The notes under the pieces: model-generated | What the model saw: only the letters and a program-made list of their open reading frames with translations | What the model was told of the DNA's origin: nothing | The model's database searches: none | Origin: DAIOEK01 sp964648485 | Lineage (GTDB): Bacteria > Chloroflexota > Anaerolineae > Anaerolineales > Anaerolineaceae | Assembly: GCA_964648485.1 (NCBI GenBank) | Contig: CAZYOF010000019.1 | Span: 1 to 64,000, forward strand | Direction of reading: 5' to 3' | DNA length: 64,000 nucleotides | In this document: piece by piece, positions 26,380-34,935 of the stretch | Layout: every line of letters begins with the position of its first letter | Position numbering within the stretch: the stretch's first letter is position 1 | Program-made: the position numbers and the translations under genes

Positions 26380-27741
26380 TTAAACCTCCAGATTAATATC
26401 AGATTGCATAATGCTATTGGATACACCAGTGGTTGCTTCGCTGGAAAATGGTATTCCTGTTTCTACTTGAGCATACCTGGTCTCGTATCCAAGCGAACTT
26501 AAATTTTCTTTGAGAGAATCTAATTCACTGGCAGCTGCCTGGCTGATTTCCGAGTTCGTTCCTGTAATTGTTAAACCCAACTGACGGGAAACTACTGATA
26601 AATCAACCTCTATGCTCTGGTCTTTTGTAAGATCCACCTCTACGATTATGCGTGTGTAATGCGGATTAACATCCACATTTCCTTCCGCATTTTGATCCCG
26701 CGCAATTCGAATGCGAGCAGGATGAAGTTCATCTTCATATTCAGTTTTGCCCTGAACAGGAAATTGTACTGGCAACTCTAATCTAAGCCATTCATTTCTT
26801 CTGCCTTCGCTCCCACTGGCATTAAACAGGTGGACAAGACGTAAGTGATCATTGAATTTGTCTATCTCTCCAGCAAGTGTATTGTAACCTCGGGCAGCCA
26901 ATTCTGTTCGTAGCCTGGTTAACGTCATCAATCCGCGTTCCATATCTGAAATATCAGACTTGATGAGGTTAGCCAGCTCGCCTTCTAACGATTTACCGAG
27001 CAGACTAACCGCGTTTTTTAAACGAGAGATCATGACCTCAGCCGGCTGATCACCGGGGATAATTGCCTGTGAGAAAATATTTAGAACCTGAGATATCTGG
27101 ACTCTCAAGTTACTTGATGTTGAAGTGTCTTGTACCAGTTGTCCTAGCTGTTGAACGAGTTTTGCAAATGTCTGAGTAACTTCAGCTGGTGAATTTGCCA
27201 GCAGTCGCAACGTTTCAGGACTAACCGGAACTTGATGTGATTTCAGCACCGCTGCCTGATTGGCTTCTGTCTCTCCCCACGGTTGAATAGTATTCAGGGT
27301 AGTTCTTAGTTCTTGAAGAATTTCAGCTGTAACTGGCAAACCCTGTCTGATAACTGCCTGTGCTAGAATCTGATTCTCTGCCGTTTCAGGTAAACCAATC
27401 TGATTCAGCAAACCTTTTATCAGAAGCGATTCTCTATTTGTTGATGCTGCTGTTTCCGTATTTTGTTGAGCAGAAGGTAAATCGAGCAGTTGAAGTGTCA
27501 CAACCTGGTTGCTCATATCTTTCACCAGGAATTGAGCAAAGCGCCTGTCAATCAACGCCGTTAATTGTTCCGGGTTTGTTAATCTGGCAACTACCTGAAC
27601 ACCCTGGATGGAAAGAACTACCTGTTCATTTCCAACCTTTAATACCTCACCTGCAACACGCTGATTAACCCGCAGAAATAAACTTCCATCATCAGGGTGT
27701 TGGACCGGAGAGACAGGAGGTGGACCAGGTATTGTAAACAT
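26380..27741 (-). CDS. Second FliK-like hook-length/control protein (YlqG-like)
   Basis: The 453-residue protein has no signal peptide. The N-terminal part has a beta-rich segment (RVNQRVAGEVLKVGNEQVVL) and a Gln/Leu-rich helical middle. The C-terminal part (LELPVQFPVQGKTEYEDELH, RIIVEVDLTKDQSIEVDLSV) resembles the Flg_hook domain of FliK. The paired flhB-like gene supports a role in export control. A canonical fliK is also present at 29989-31326, so this is a second FliK-type protein. Confidence 0.75.
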   Translation of the reverse strand: MFTIPGPPPVSPVQHPDDGSLFLRVNQRVAGEVLKVGNEQVVLSIQGVQVVARLTNPEQLTALIDRRFAQFLVKDMSNQVVTLQLLDLPSAQQNTETAASTNRESLLIKGLLNQIGLPETAENQILAQAVIRQGLPVTAEILQELRTTLNTIQPWGETEANQAAVLKSHQVPVSPETLRLLANSPAEVTQTFAKLVQQLGQLVQDTSTSSNLRVQISQVLNIFSQAIIPGDQPAEVMISRLKNAVSLLGKSLEGELANLIKSDISDMERGLMTLTRLRTELAARGYNTLAGEIDKFNDHLRLVHLFNASGSEGRRNEWLRLELPVQFPVQGKTEYEDELHPARIRIARDQNAEGNVDVNPHYTRIIVEVDLTKDQSIEVDLSVVSRQLGLTITGTNSEISQAAASELDSLKENLSSLGYETRYAQVETGIPFSSEATTGVSNSIMQSDINLEV

Positions 27742-27753
27742 AGCTATTCATTC

Positions 27754-27785
27754 CGGGCGGTTGGTCATCCTTGATCAACCGCCCG
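27754..27785 (-). promoter_or_regulatory. Intercistronic hairpin with a CAAGGATG loop (probable CsrA site)
   Basis: A perfect 10-bp stem (27754-27763 with 27776-27785) encloses a 12-base loop reading ATCAAGGATGAC on the minus strand. The loop contains CAAGGATG, matching the core of the CsrA SELEX consensus (CARGGAUG). It lies between flgE and the second fliK-like gene, ending about 12 bases before the latter's ATG. It may block that start or protect the flgE end. No U-tract follows, so simple termination is less likely. Confidence 0.55.
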
Positions 27786-27798
27786 TTTCTATCTTTGA

Positions 27799-29034
27799 TT
27801 ACCGTTTCAGGTTGACCAATTCCTGCAGGATCTCATCGGATGTTGTGATGATACGTGAAGAGGCTTGGAAGCCACGTTGAGCAAGAATCATATTGGTAAA
27901 CTCCTGCGCCATATCAACATTGGATGCCTCAAGATAACCACTTGCTATGGATCCGCGTCCACCACTACCTGCAAGTCCTATTTGGGCGTCGCCTGAATTT
28001 AAACCTACTTTGAACATATTCTGACCAGATCTTAACAGACCGGCCGGGTTTGTAAAATGAGCCAGCGCAAGTTGACCGATTAGCTGTTTTAAACCATTGG
28101 AATACACCAGGTAGATTTCACCAGTATTTGGTGCGCCGTAGATATCAGTAACTGTACCCGCTGGGAGTCCATCCTGGCTACGTACAGCAACGCTGTTGGG
28201 TGCGGCAAGCATGGTAATGGACGAAAGGTCGAGTTGAGCGGCATTTGTTAGATCGATGTCATCAGCACCTGCGCTGCCTTCAACATGAATCGGGGTCGTC
28301 AAAGTATGTGATACGTAAGCACCATCCGTATCGACTGTTAGAGTACCTGCTCCGGTTGTCCCTGCAGGTGGGGTTTGGAAAGCGAATCCCCAGGTGTTAT
28401 CAGCTGTTCGGGTGAATCTGACGGAGACGGTGTGAAGAGAACCCAGAGAGTCATATACACCGAAGGTCGTATCCACAGTTCCGCCAGTGGGTGTTGAGGA
28501 ATCCAGATTACCACCTACAAAGATATTTGATGTAGCCTGGGCTAATGTGGCATCCAGGGTAATCTGGATATCACCGATTGGTTGGTTTGAGTCGATAGCT
28601 GTTGCACCCGGCATCATACTCCATCCCTGGATGCGCATACCGGATGAGTTATTTACCAGGTATCCACCTGCATCAATTTCCAGCGATCCTTCGCGGGAAT
28701 AACGAAGTTCTTCACCCTGCGCGTAAATAAAGAAGCCATTACCCTGAACTGCCAGATCAGTGCTTCTGCCAGTGCTTTGCAGCATACCCTGGGTGAAGAT
28801 GGGAGAGATGTAACCGATTTTTACACCCAGACCGATCTGGGTTGGGTTAATACCGCCATTCGTAGCAGAAGGAGCGGCGCCAGAGTTCATGATCTGGGCA
28901 AATTGGTCCTGAAATACCACGCGGGATGACTTGAAACCAGTTGTGTTGGAATTTGCCAGGTTGTCAGAAATTACATCCAGATAATTCTGATTCAAATTCA
29001 AAGCGCTAATTGCAGTAAACATAGAGCGTATCAT
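27799..29034 (-). CDS. flgE: Flagellar hook protein FlgE
   Basis: The 411-residue protein begins MIRSMFTAISALNLNQNYLD and has DNLANSNTTGFKSSRVVFQD, LAVQGNGFFIYAQGEELRYS and C-terminal SNVDMAQEFTNMILAQRGFQ, all standard axial-protein motifs. The central region (about 140-300) forms the outer hook domains. It assembles under the FlgD cap. It follows the flagellar operon protein gene after 68 bases. Confidence 0.95.
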   Translation of the reverse strand: MIRSMFTAISALNLNQNYLDVISDNLANSNTTGFKSSRVVFQDQFAQIMNSGAAPSATNGGINPTQIGLGVKIGYISPIFTQGMLQSTGRSTDLAVQGNGFFIYAQGEELRYSREGSLEIDAGGYLVNNSSGMRIQGWSMMPGATAIDSNQPIGDIQITLDATLAQATSNIFVGGNLDSSTPTGGTVDTTFGVYDSLGSLHTVSVRFTRTADNTWGFAFQTPPAGTTGAGTLTVDTDGAYVSHTLTTPIHVEGSAGADDIDLTNAAQLDLSSITMLAAPNSVAVRSQDGLPAGTVTDIYGAPNTGEIYLVYSNGLKQLIGQLALAHFTNPAGLLRSGQNMFKVGLNSGDAQIGLAGSGGRGSIASGYLEASNVDMAQEFTNMILAQRGFQASSRIITTSDEILQELVNLKR

Positions 29035-29102
29035 TGTAAATTCTCCTAGAGGTGTCAGTCACAGGCTTCCTCCAAGAGGGCCAGCCTGTGTTTATGATTA
29101 AT

Positions 29103-29528
29103 TCATGCCTCAACATCATTATCGGCATGTTCAACGGTTTGCGCAGGATCAGCGAAAACCACACTATCGATCTGGGTGAATACACCCTCCCCGCGACTTG
29201 GTTCGTCGAGGGCGGTAATAACAAGTCTTTCTTTCACGTTAACAATGAAAGCCAGGTCATCCACCAGCACCAGGGATTCTTTACCCCCACGCTTTTCCGC
29301 CTTATCCACGGCGTTTGCCAGTCGGGATATTCCCTCATCATTCAGGTTTATATTCCTTACCTGCAAACGTTTTTGCGCATGGTTGGAAAATCGTAAATTC
29401 TGAACTTTTTCCAGGGTTTCTGAGAAACTTGTTGAGTTGGGTCCCTGAATTTGTCCATGTTGGACCTGATTTTGATCCTGAACAGGTTTAATGGGTTGAT
29501 TATTAGTTATCCTGATGGGATCTGTCAT
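29103..29528 (-). CDS. Flagellar operon protein (TIGR02530-like)
   Basis: The 141-residue protein carries the family core RFSNHAQKRLQVRNI, LNDEGISRLANAVDKAEKRGGKE (in part) and SLVLVDDLAFIVNVKERLVITAL. This small family lies between flgD and flgE in Gram-positive operons, exactly as here. Its function is not established; hook assembly is inferred from position. The N-terminal 40 residues are Gln/Asn-rich and the C-terminal extension is acidic. Confidence 0.85.
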   Translation of the reverse strand: MTDPIRITNNQPIKPVQDQNQVQHGQIQGPNSTSFSETLEKVQNLRFSNHAQKRLQVRNINLNDEGISRLANAVDKAEKRGGKESLVLVDDLAFIVNVKERLVITALDEPSRGEGVFTQIDSVVFADPAQTVEHADNDVEA

Positions 29529-29532
29529 AGAC

Positions 29533-29976
29533 TTATTCCGTTTCTTCGGGAAGCTGTTTTACCTGAGTTATGTAAGCCAGAGGGATGAGCTGATCATTTA
29601 CAGTTAGGTAAATTTCGTTTTCAGAAACTTCTATACCGGTGACTTCACCTTCTGCCATTACATATCCTTTATTGGTAGCAACGACTTCCTTGCCAATGAG
29701 ATTTGCGGCATAGGTCGCTTGCGATGCTCTTGCCATTTGTTCCATTTTTTGCGACAATGTCTGCAATTCATTCAGAGTGTTAAGCTGTGTCACCTGACCC
29801 ATCAGGTTTTTATCGTCCATTGGTTCCATGGGATTTTGATTTTTCAATTGAGCCATGAGCATCATCATGAAATCGCTATTTCCCATGCCCAATAAACCGG
29901 CAGCTTTATCTGATGTGATAGATTCAACGCCCGAGCTCTGGGATGCGACAACTTGAGTAATGGGTGTGATTGCCAT
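29533..29976 (-). CDS. flgD: Hook-capping scaffold protein FlgD
   Basis: The 147-residue short-form FlgD has the hallmark MLMAQLKNQNPMEPMDDKNL, followed by QVTQLNTLNELQTLS and a small C-terminal beta domain (GKEVVATNKGYVMAEGEVTG). It caps the growing hook. This short form without a full Ig-like/tudor insertion is usual in Gram-positive bacteria. fliK precedes it by 12 bases. Confidence 0.93.
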   Translation of the reverse strand: MAITPITQVVASQSSGVESITSDKAAGLLGMGNSDFMMMLMAQLKNQNPMEPMDDKNLMGQVTQLNTLNELQTLSQKMEQMARASQATYAANLIGKEVVATNKGYVMAEGEVTGIEVSENEIYLTVNDQLIPLAYITQVKQLPEETE

Positions 29977-29988
29977 ATTTTGATTTCC

Positions 29989-31326
29989 TTATATTTTGTA
30001 ATCGATCAACGATTCAATCAGACGAGCTGGTTCTCCCCCGGTAACCTCAGAAGACACGGTTGGTGCTGTATATCGTGTCGGAGTTTGGTTGGGGTTTTGA
30101 AACGTACCCTGATTGGATTGCTGGTTCGATTGAGTTCCGATTTGCATATTCGCGATCTGGATCCCTGCATCTGTAAGATTTTGGCGAAGTTGAGCCATCT
30201 GACCTTCCAGCAGTTTACCTGTCACTGGATTATCAGCCAGCATGGTTACTCCGACACCCTGTGCTGTGGAGGTGATCTTGAGATCGATATGCCCTAATTC
30301 GTGGGGATACAATTGAATGCGGAGGGTTTGCCTGCCTGTCTGCGTCAGTTTTTCCATCTGTCGGGCAATTTGTCCGATGATGTTTGTTGTCTGAGCTTCC
30401 GCCAGGCGGTCCGGCTCGATAGCTTGGTTAACCGGGTTTTCCACTTGCGTGGTCGCAACCCCACCAACCATTCTCCCAGGGGATTCTCCGGGAGGAGCCT
30501 GTACCTGAGGAGGTTTATCCGAAGTTACCTCGACATTCTTTACCGTAGTCTCCGCAATCTGCCCGGGTTCAGCTTTTACTGCTACTTTGTTTTGATCAGT
30601 GATCGGTTTATCTGTATTTGTCTCAGAAACAGCTTGACCAGGTGCTTTTACTGAGGCTTCATCAGCCTTTTCGCTCGGAGCGATTGAAGTAAAAACCTTA
30701 CCCTCATCCTTCTGGATCACGCTTCCATTGGGGCTGCTCTCTTGAACATCCACTGCACTGGGGTCTTCGATTGTTTTTGATACTTGTTGCAGCGCAACAT
30801 TCTGGGTATTCGGAATCTCGGGTGAGGATGTTTCTTTCGCCGGGCTACTTACCGGAGAAGAAATTTGTGTTGGCAAAGTTGCTGTTGCTGCTACAGCATC
30901 TCCATCAATAACCGCTACATCAGGATTTTGCATACCTGTTTCAACAATGTTAACCTGAACGGCTTGAGGTTGCTCAGCGATTTTCTGGACGGGTTGGGCG
31001 ATATATGCGATATCAGCATTGACCTCAATGGCGGCAGGGGTGACTTTTAATACCTGTTCTATTTCATCTTTTTCATTGTTAAGATTCGATATGTTTTCTC
31101 CTTGATTTGCTTTGGATTGTGAATCAGTTCTCACCGCCTTCACACTTGAATTTGTGGATGTGGCATTCGTCTCTTTGGATGTTTCTGAGGATTTTTCAGA
31201 TTCCATTTGAGCCTTCAAGACATCTTCAAAATTGTTGCCATCTCGAACGGCAGAATTAGCCGGACGGGATGCAGGCGGAGGCGAGGGCGGCGAGGTGATG
31301 ATTGGACACTGAATTAGTTCGCTCAT
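29989..31326 (-). CDS. fliK: Flagellar hook-length control protein FliK
   Basis: The 445-residue protein has a long low-complexity N-terminal ruler region rich in Ser, Thr, Glu, Val and Pro. The C-terminal Flg_hook domain lies from about residue 330 (TLRIQLYPHELGHIDLKITS, NLTDAGIQIANMQIG). It is exported, measures hook length and triggers the FlhB switch. It sits between flgB and flgD, a standard Gram-positive order. Confidence 0.92.
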   Translation of the reverse strand: MSELIQCPIITSPPSPPPASRPANSAVRDGNNFEDVLKAQMESEKSSETSKETNATSTNSSVKAVRTDSQSKANQGENISNLNNEKDEIEQVLKVTPAAIEVNADIAYIAQPVQKIAEQPQAVQVNIVETGMQNPDVAVIDGDAVAATATLPTQISSPVSSPAKETSSPEIPNTQNVALQQVSKTIEDPSAVDVQESSPNGSVIQKDEGKVFTSIAPSEKADEASVKAPGQAVSETNTDKPITDQNKVAVKAEPGQIAETTVKNVEVTSDKPPQVQAPPGESPGRMVGGVATTQVENPVNQAIEPDRLAEAQTTNIIGQIARQMEKLTQTGRQTLRIQLYPHELGHIDLKITSTAQGVGVTMLADNPVTGKLLEGQMAQLRQNLTDAGIQIANMQIGTQSNQQSNQGTFQNPNQTPTRYTAPTVSSEVTGGEPARLIESLIDYKI

Positions 31327-31328
31327 CT

Positions 31329-31727
31329 TTACCTCGATGCGATGGTTTTCAGGAGAAGAAGTTTTTTGCTGATCTCCTGGCTGACTGCCTGGTATTGGAT
31401 ACCAGTTTCTGACATGGATAATAATTCTCGATCGATATCAACATTGTTTTCGTCTGCTCGCGCTGTGCCTCCTGGTTGTGCTTTTACATGATAGAATGGC
31501 CGATTAGCCGGTGCCGCCAGATGGCCGCTGTTTGTAACCGCCATCTGTACTTGCCCATTCGAGCGAAGTGCTCTCTGCAGGGCTCCTTCAAAATCGACTT
31601 CCTGGGCGCGATAACCCGGTGTGTCGATATTGGAAATATTACGCGAGATGATCTGCTGGCGGAGGGATAATCCATCTAACGCCATTTTCGCTGCCTGAAT
31701 TGCATTGTCGCCAAACAAGCCGCTCAT
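31329..31727 (-). CDS. flgB: Flagellar proximal rod protein FlgB
   Basis: The 132-residue protein has SLRQQIISRNISNIDTPGYR, VDFEGALQRALR and DENNVDIDRELLSMSETGIQ, all typical of FlgB. It is separated from flgC, usually its immediate neighbour, by about 6 kb (fliE to the transglycosylase). It starts 1 base after the transglycosylase stop. Confidence 0.94.
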   Translation of the reverse strand: MSGLFGDNAIQAAKMALDGLSLRQQIISRNISNIDTPGYRAQEVDFEGALQRALRSNGQVQMAVTNSGHLAAPANRPFYHVKAQPGGTARADENNVDIDRELLSMSETGIQYQAVSQEISKKLLLLKTIASR

Positions 31728-31728
31728 C

Positions 31729-32280
31729 TTACGCGCTCCAATCCTGATTCGTGTAGTAATCCATTACCCGTTCAACATATACTTGTGTCTCGCGGTAGGG
31801 TGGAATACCACCATACTTATCCACAGTGCCTGGACCGGCATTGTAGGCAGCCAGGGCTTTTTGGGTGTCGCCGTTATAGCGGTCAAGCAGTGATGAAAGA
31901 AATTTCACACCACCCTCAATATTTTGTGCAGGATCCATAGAATTCCGAACGCCTAACCATTTGGCTGTTGCGGGCATCAGTTGCATCAAACCTTGTGCTC
32001 CTACAGAAGATTCTGCCTTAGGGTTAAAGTTGGATTCCGCTTTAATAACTGCCTGTACCAACCGTGGATTAACATCGTATTTTTCTGCTGCTTTTGCAAT
32101 CAGATCAGTAAATTTTGCTCCCTGAATTGAGGAATTATTGCTATTTCCATCAGCGTACTTCCTCAAACCCGTCAGGTCACCATTAGTTTGCCCCGTTCCT
32201 TCAACTGAACGCTCTAAAAGTTTAAGAATCAATTCATACATGATGGATTGGATTCGGGAATTAAATACGTCTCCGATCAT
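31729..32280 (-). CDS. Lytic transglycosylase (SLT domain) of the flagellar operon
   Basis: The start is placed at ATG 32280, overlapping the fliJ stop as ATGA with GAGGTG about 5 bases upstream; GTG 32286 is a weaker alternative. The 183-residue protein has an SLT domain from about residue 55, with catalytic Glu in VIKAESNFNP and the motifs SSVGAQGLMQLMPATA, YNGDTQKALAAYNAGPG and YVERVMDYY. No signal peptide is seen, so export through the flagellar system or non-classical routing is likely. It probably opens peptidoglycan for rod growth, replacing the FlgJ muramidase, which is absent. Confidence 0.92.
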   Translation of the reverse strand: MIGDVFNSRIQSIMYELILKLLERSVEGTGQTNGDLTGLRKYADGNSNNSSIQGAKFTDLIAKAAEKYDVNPRLVQAVIKAESNFNPKAESSVGAQGLMQLMPATAKWLGVRNSMDPAQNIEGGVKFLSSLLDRYNGDTQKALAAYNAGPGTVDKYGGIPPYRETQVYVERVMDYYTNQDWSA

Positions 32281-32735
32281 AGCCACACCTCATTTTTCTT
32301 TGCCCTGAATCCTTGAGAAATATATACATCATCCATAAACCGTTTTTCTTTTTCTTTTTCTTCCTCAAGGAATCGTTCGTATTCTTTGTTCTTTAGAATC
32401 TTCAGTGATTCCTCTTCTTTTTTTGCATCAACCAGGGCAAGTCTTTTATCTTCTATCTGAATTGAAAGTTCTTCAATGGCTGCATTGACCATTTCAACAC
32501 CTTCTTCAATTTGTTTAATATTTGAACGAAGATGATTAATGGTAAAAAGATCCATTTCACCGGTCATGTGTTCATGCAGTGTTTCATAAAGATGGCTCTG
32601 CGCGGATTGTAAAGATATCAGCAATTCCTCTTTTTGATGCCGATCCTGCATGAGCTGCCCCATTTCAATTTCAATCGCTTCCACTTTACTGTGGCGGACA
32701 TCCAAAACGGTTTGTAAACTAAATTTTGGTGGCAT
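32277..32735 (-). CDS. fliJ: Flagellar export chaperone FliJ
   Basis: The 152-residue almost wholly helical coiled-coil protein begins FSLQTVLDVRHSKVEAIEIE and ends with a charged helix (EKEKEKRFMDDVYISQG). FliJ is the central stalk of the FliH-FliI ATPase complex and shuttles chaperones to FlhA. It follows fliI after 8 bases. Confidence 0.88.
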   Translation of the reverse strand: MPPKFSLQTVLDVRHSKVEAIEIEMGQLMQDRHQKEELLISLQSAQSHLYETLHEHMTGEMDLFTINHLRSNIKQIEEGVEMVNAAIEELSIQIEDKRLALVDAKKEEESLKILKNKEYERFLEEEKEKEKRFMDDVYISQGFRAKKNEVWL

Positions 32736-32743
32736 CTATCACC

Positions 32744-34066
32744 TCACGCCTGGCTCTGTTCTAATAACGATAAAGTATTTTCAAATGGTGTTACATCTTT
32801 TGTATCTTGCTGTAAAAAGCTGTTTAATGCAGGCAATACCCGCAAAGCTTCATCAATTTCTGTATCAGATCCGCTAACATAAGCGCCGATATTTACCAGG
32901 TCACGGGCTTTTTCATAAGTCGCAAGATGTTTACGGGCTCTGGCTGCAAGTTGGACATGTTCTCTGGTAGTAACTGCGGGCATGACACGGCTTACACTAT
33001 TGAGAACATCAATTGCCGGATAGTGATTGCGCGATGCCAGAGTTCTGCTCAGAATAATGTGTCCATCCAAAATACCTCGGGTGGCATCGCAGATCGGCTC
33101 ATTGAAGTCATCCCCTTCTACTAATACAGTAAAAAACCCAGTAATTGTGCCGTGCGCACTGGCTCCGGCTCTTTCGAGCAGACGGGGGAGGAGGGCAAAA
33201 ACAGAGGGGGTGTAACCTTTACTGGCAGGTGGTTCGCCAATGGCTAGACCCACCTCGCGCTGTGCCATGGCAAACCGGGTAACTGAATCCATCAGGAAAG
33301 TCACATCCATACCGTTATCCCTGAAGTGTTCAGCTATTGTCATGGCAACAAAAGCTGCTTTTAACCGCACCAGTGCGGGTTGATCTGATGTGGAGACAAC
33401 CACGACTGAGCGCGCTAACCCGTCTTGTCCCAGATCACGTTCGAGGAATTCTCGTACTTCGCGACCGCGTTCTCCAACCAGCGCGATCACCGATACATCT
33501 GACCGGGAGCTTCGGGCAATCGTACCCATCAGTGTGCTTTTCCCTACACCTGATCCGGCGAATATACCCATACGCTGACCTTTACCGCAGGTTAGCATGC
33601 CATCAATGACCCGAACACCGGTAACCAGAGGTTCACTGATTGGAGGTCTGGAAAGAGGAGGTGGGGGGGCATTATTGGTAGCTGCATATTCAACATTATC
33701 CAATGATGCGCCATTATCAATAGGTTGCCCCAGTCCATCTAATACTCTACCCAAAAGAGGCATACCCACCGGTGATCGAAAAGCTTTGCTTGCCGGATAA
33801 ACAGCAGAACCAGGTTGAATTCCCTGCATATCGCCTAATGGCATCAGTAAAACCCGTTCTTCTTGAAAGCCGACTACTTCTGCCATAATCGGCTCGCTAT
33901 CGGTTGTGTTGATTTCACACACCTCGCCGATCTGACAATCCAATCCAATTGCCTGAATGGTGAGTCCCAAAACCTGAGTTACCCGACCCGAAGTACGGGT
34001 AGGATTCAGGCGGGTTAGCGCCTGAGAAAAGCGGCTCAGGTCAGGCAATTTTATGGTGTCGCTCAT
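32744..34066 (-). CDS. fliI: Flagellum-specific ATPase FliI
   Basis: The 440-residue F1-type ATPase has Walker A in GIFAGSGVGKSTLMG, the signature EGDDFNEPICDATRGILDGH and DVLNSVSRVMPAVTT. It is close in length to E. coli FliI (457). It energises delivery to the export gate. Its start overlaps the fliH stop (ATGA at 34063-34066). Confidence 0.97.
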   Translation of the reverse strand: MSDTIKLPDLSRFSQALTRLNPTRTSGRVTQVLGLTIQAIGLDCQIGEVCEINTTDSEPIMAEVVGFQEERVLLMPLGDMQGIQPGSAVYPASKAFRSPVGMPLLGRVLDGLGQPIDNGASLDNVEYAATNNAPPPPLSRPPISEPLVTGVRVIDGMLTCGKGQRMGIFAGSGVGKSTLMGTIARSSRSDVSVIALVGERGREVREFLERDLGQDGLARSVVVVSTSDQPALVRLKAAFVAMTIAEHFRDNGMDVTFLMDSVTRFAMAQREVGLAIGEPPASKGYTPSVFALLPRLLERAGASAHGTITGFFTVLVEGDDFNEPICDATRGILDGHIILSRTLASRNHYPAIDVLNSVSRVMPAVTTREHVQLAARARKHLATYEKARDLVNIGAYVSGSDTEIDEALRVLPALNSFLQQDTKDVTPFENTLSLLEQSQA

Positions 34067-34935
34067 GCTTCAGCTGTCTCCGTATTCCCATTTTCTTCAG
34101 GAGTGAGGGCATCCATGATCGCTTTTAATTGGGTCTCTATGCGACCATCTGCAGATCCCCATTGCCCGTTGACATAGCATCCACCACGCGAGATGGAATT
34201 GCTGGGAATGATTTCGATCTGATGATTGGATATTGATTCCTGAAATTCACGCCAGTAGGGTCCCAGCAGAGTGGCATCTTCAGGATTTACGTAAACCCGC
34301 AGATTACCCAGCGATCTGGCGTTATCCAAAACATTTGTAAAGGTTTGCTGTAGCGCGGAGGCATCTAATGTGAATCCCTCCCCGAATAATTTTTGAGCTA
34401 TATTTTTTACCAGATCCAGGATCATACTCTCACTTTTTTGCATGAGTTCTTCACGCCACGCATAAAGTTCCTGTACCAGCGATCTTGCAGTAGTGAAATG
34501 TGCCTGAAGCTCACTCATGGATGCGTTCCAGCCATCCTGATACGCCTGTTCTTGAATGGATCTGGCGTTGTCTTCAGCAGTTTTTACAATTTCATCCGCC
34601 TGCCGGCGCGCATCCAGAATAATCTGAGTGGCGGCATCAGCAGCATTGGCCGGAGTATGGTAGCGAACAGCCGGTTGCCACTTGGGAGAGGTACGTTCTG
34701 TTTGAATGCTGCCAAAATCTCCCGGCATCCACGGAGCGGGTTTTACTTCGATATCGGCTTTCAGTAAATTGCCGGAAGATTTCTCTGCGATTAATCCTTC
34801 CCGTGAGGAACTGAATAATGCTTGTCCATCACTGGCATCTTTTCCTACGGCTGCATCAAGGATATTCTTTACCAGATCTGAAGGCAGCCAGCTCTGCACT
34901 GTTCCGTTTGGGTTGATACTACGCGATGACTTCAT
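34063..34935 (-). CDS. fliH: Flagellar assembly protein FliH
   Basis: The start is chosen at ATG 34935 (MKSSRSINPNG), 5 bases after GGAGGTGA; a GTG 15 bases upstream is less likely. The roughly 290-residue protein has an N-terminal polar region, a helical middle (AATQIILDARRQADEIVKTA, DNARSIQEQAYQDGWNASM) and a C-terminal stator-like domain (LVKNIAQKLFGEGF, NLRVYVNPEDATLLGP). It anchors FliI to FliN. It overlaps fliG by 17 bases. Confidence 0.9.
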   Translation of the reverse strand: MKSSRSINPNGTVQSWLPSDLVKNILDAAVGKDASDGQALFSSSREGLIAEKSSGNLLKADIEVKPAPWMPGDFGSIQTERTSPKWQPAVRYHTPANAADAATQIILDARRQADEIVKTAEDNARSIQEQAYQDGWNASMSELQAHFTTARSLVQELYAWREELMQKSESMILDLVKNIAQKLFGEGFTLDASALQQTFTNVLDNARSLGNLRVYVNPEDATLLGPYWREFQESISNHQIEIIPSNSISRGGCYVNGQWGSADGRIETQLKAIMDALTPEENGNTETAEA

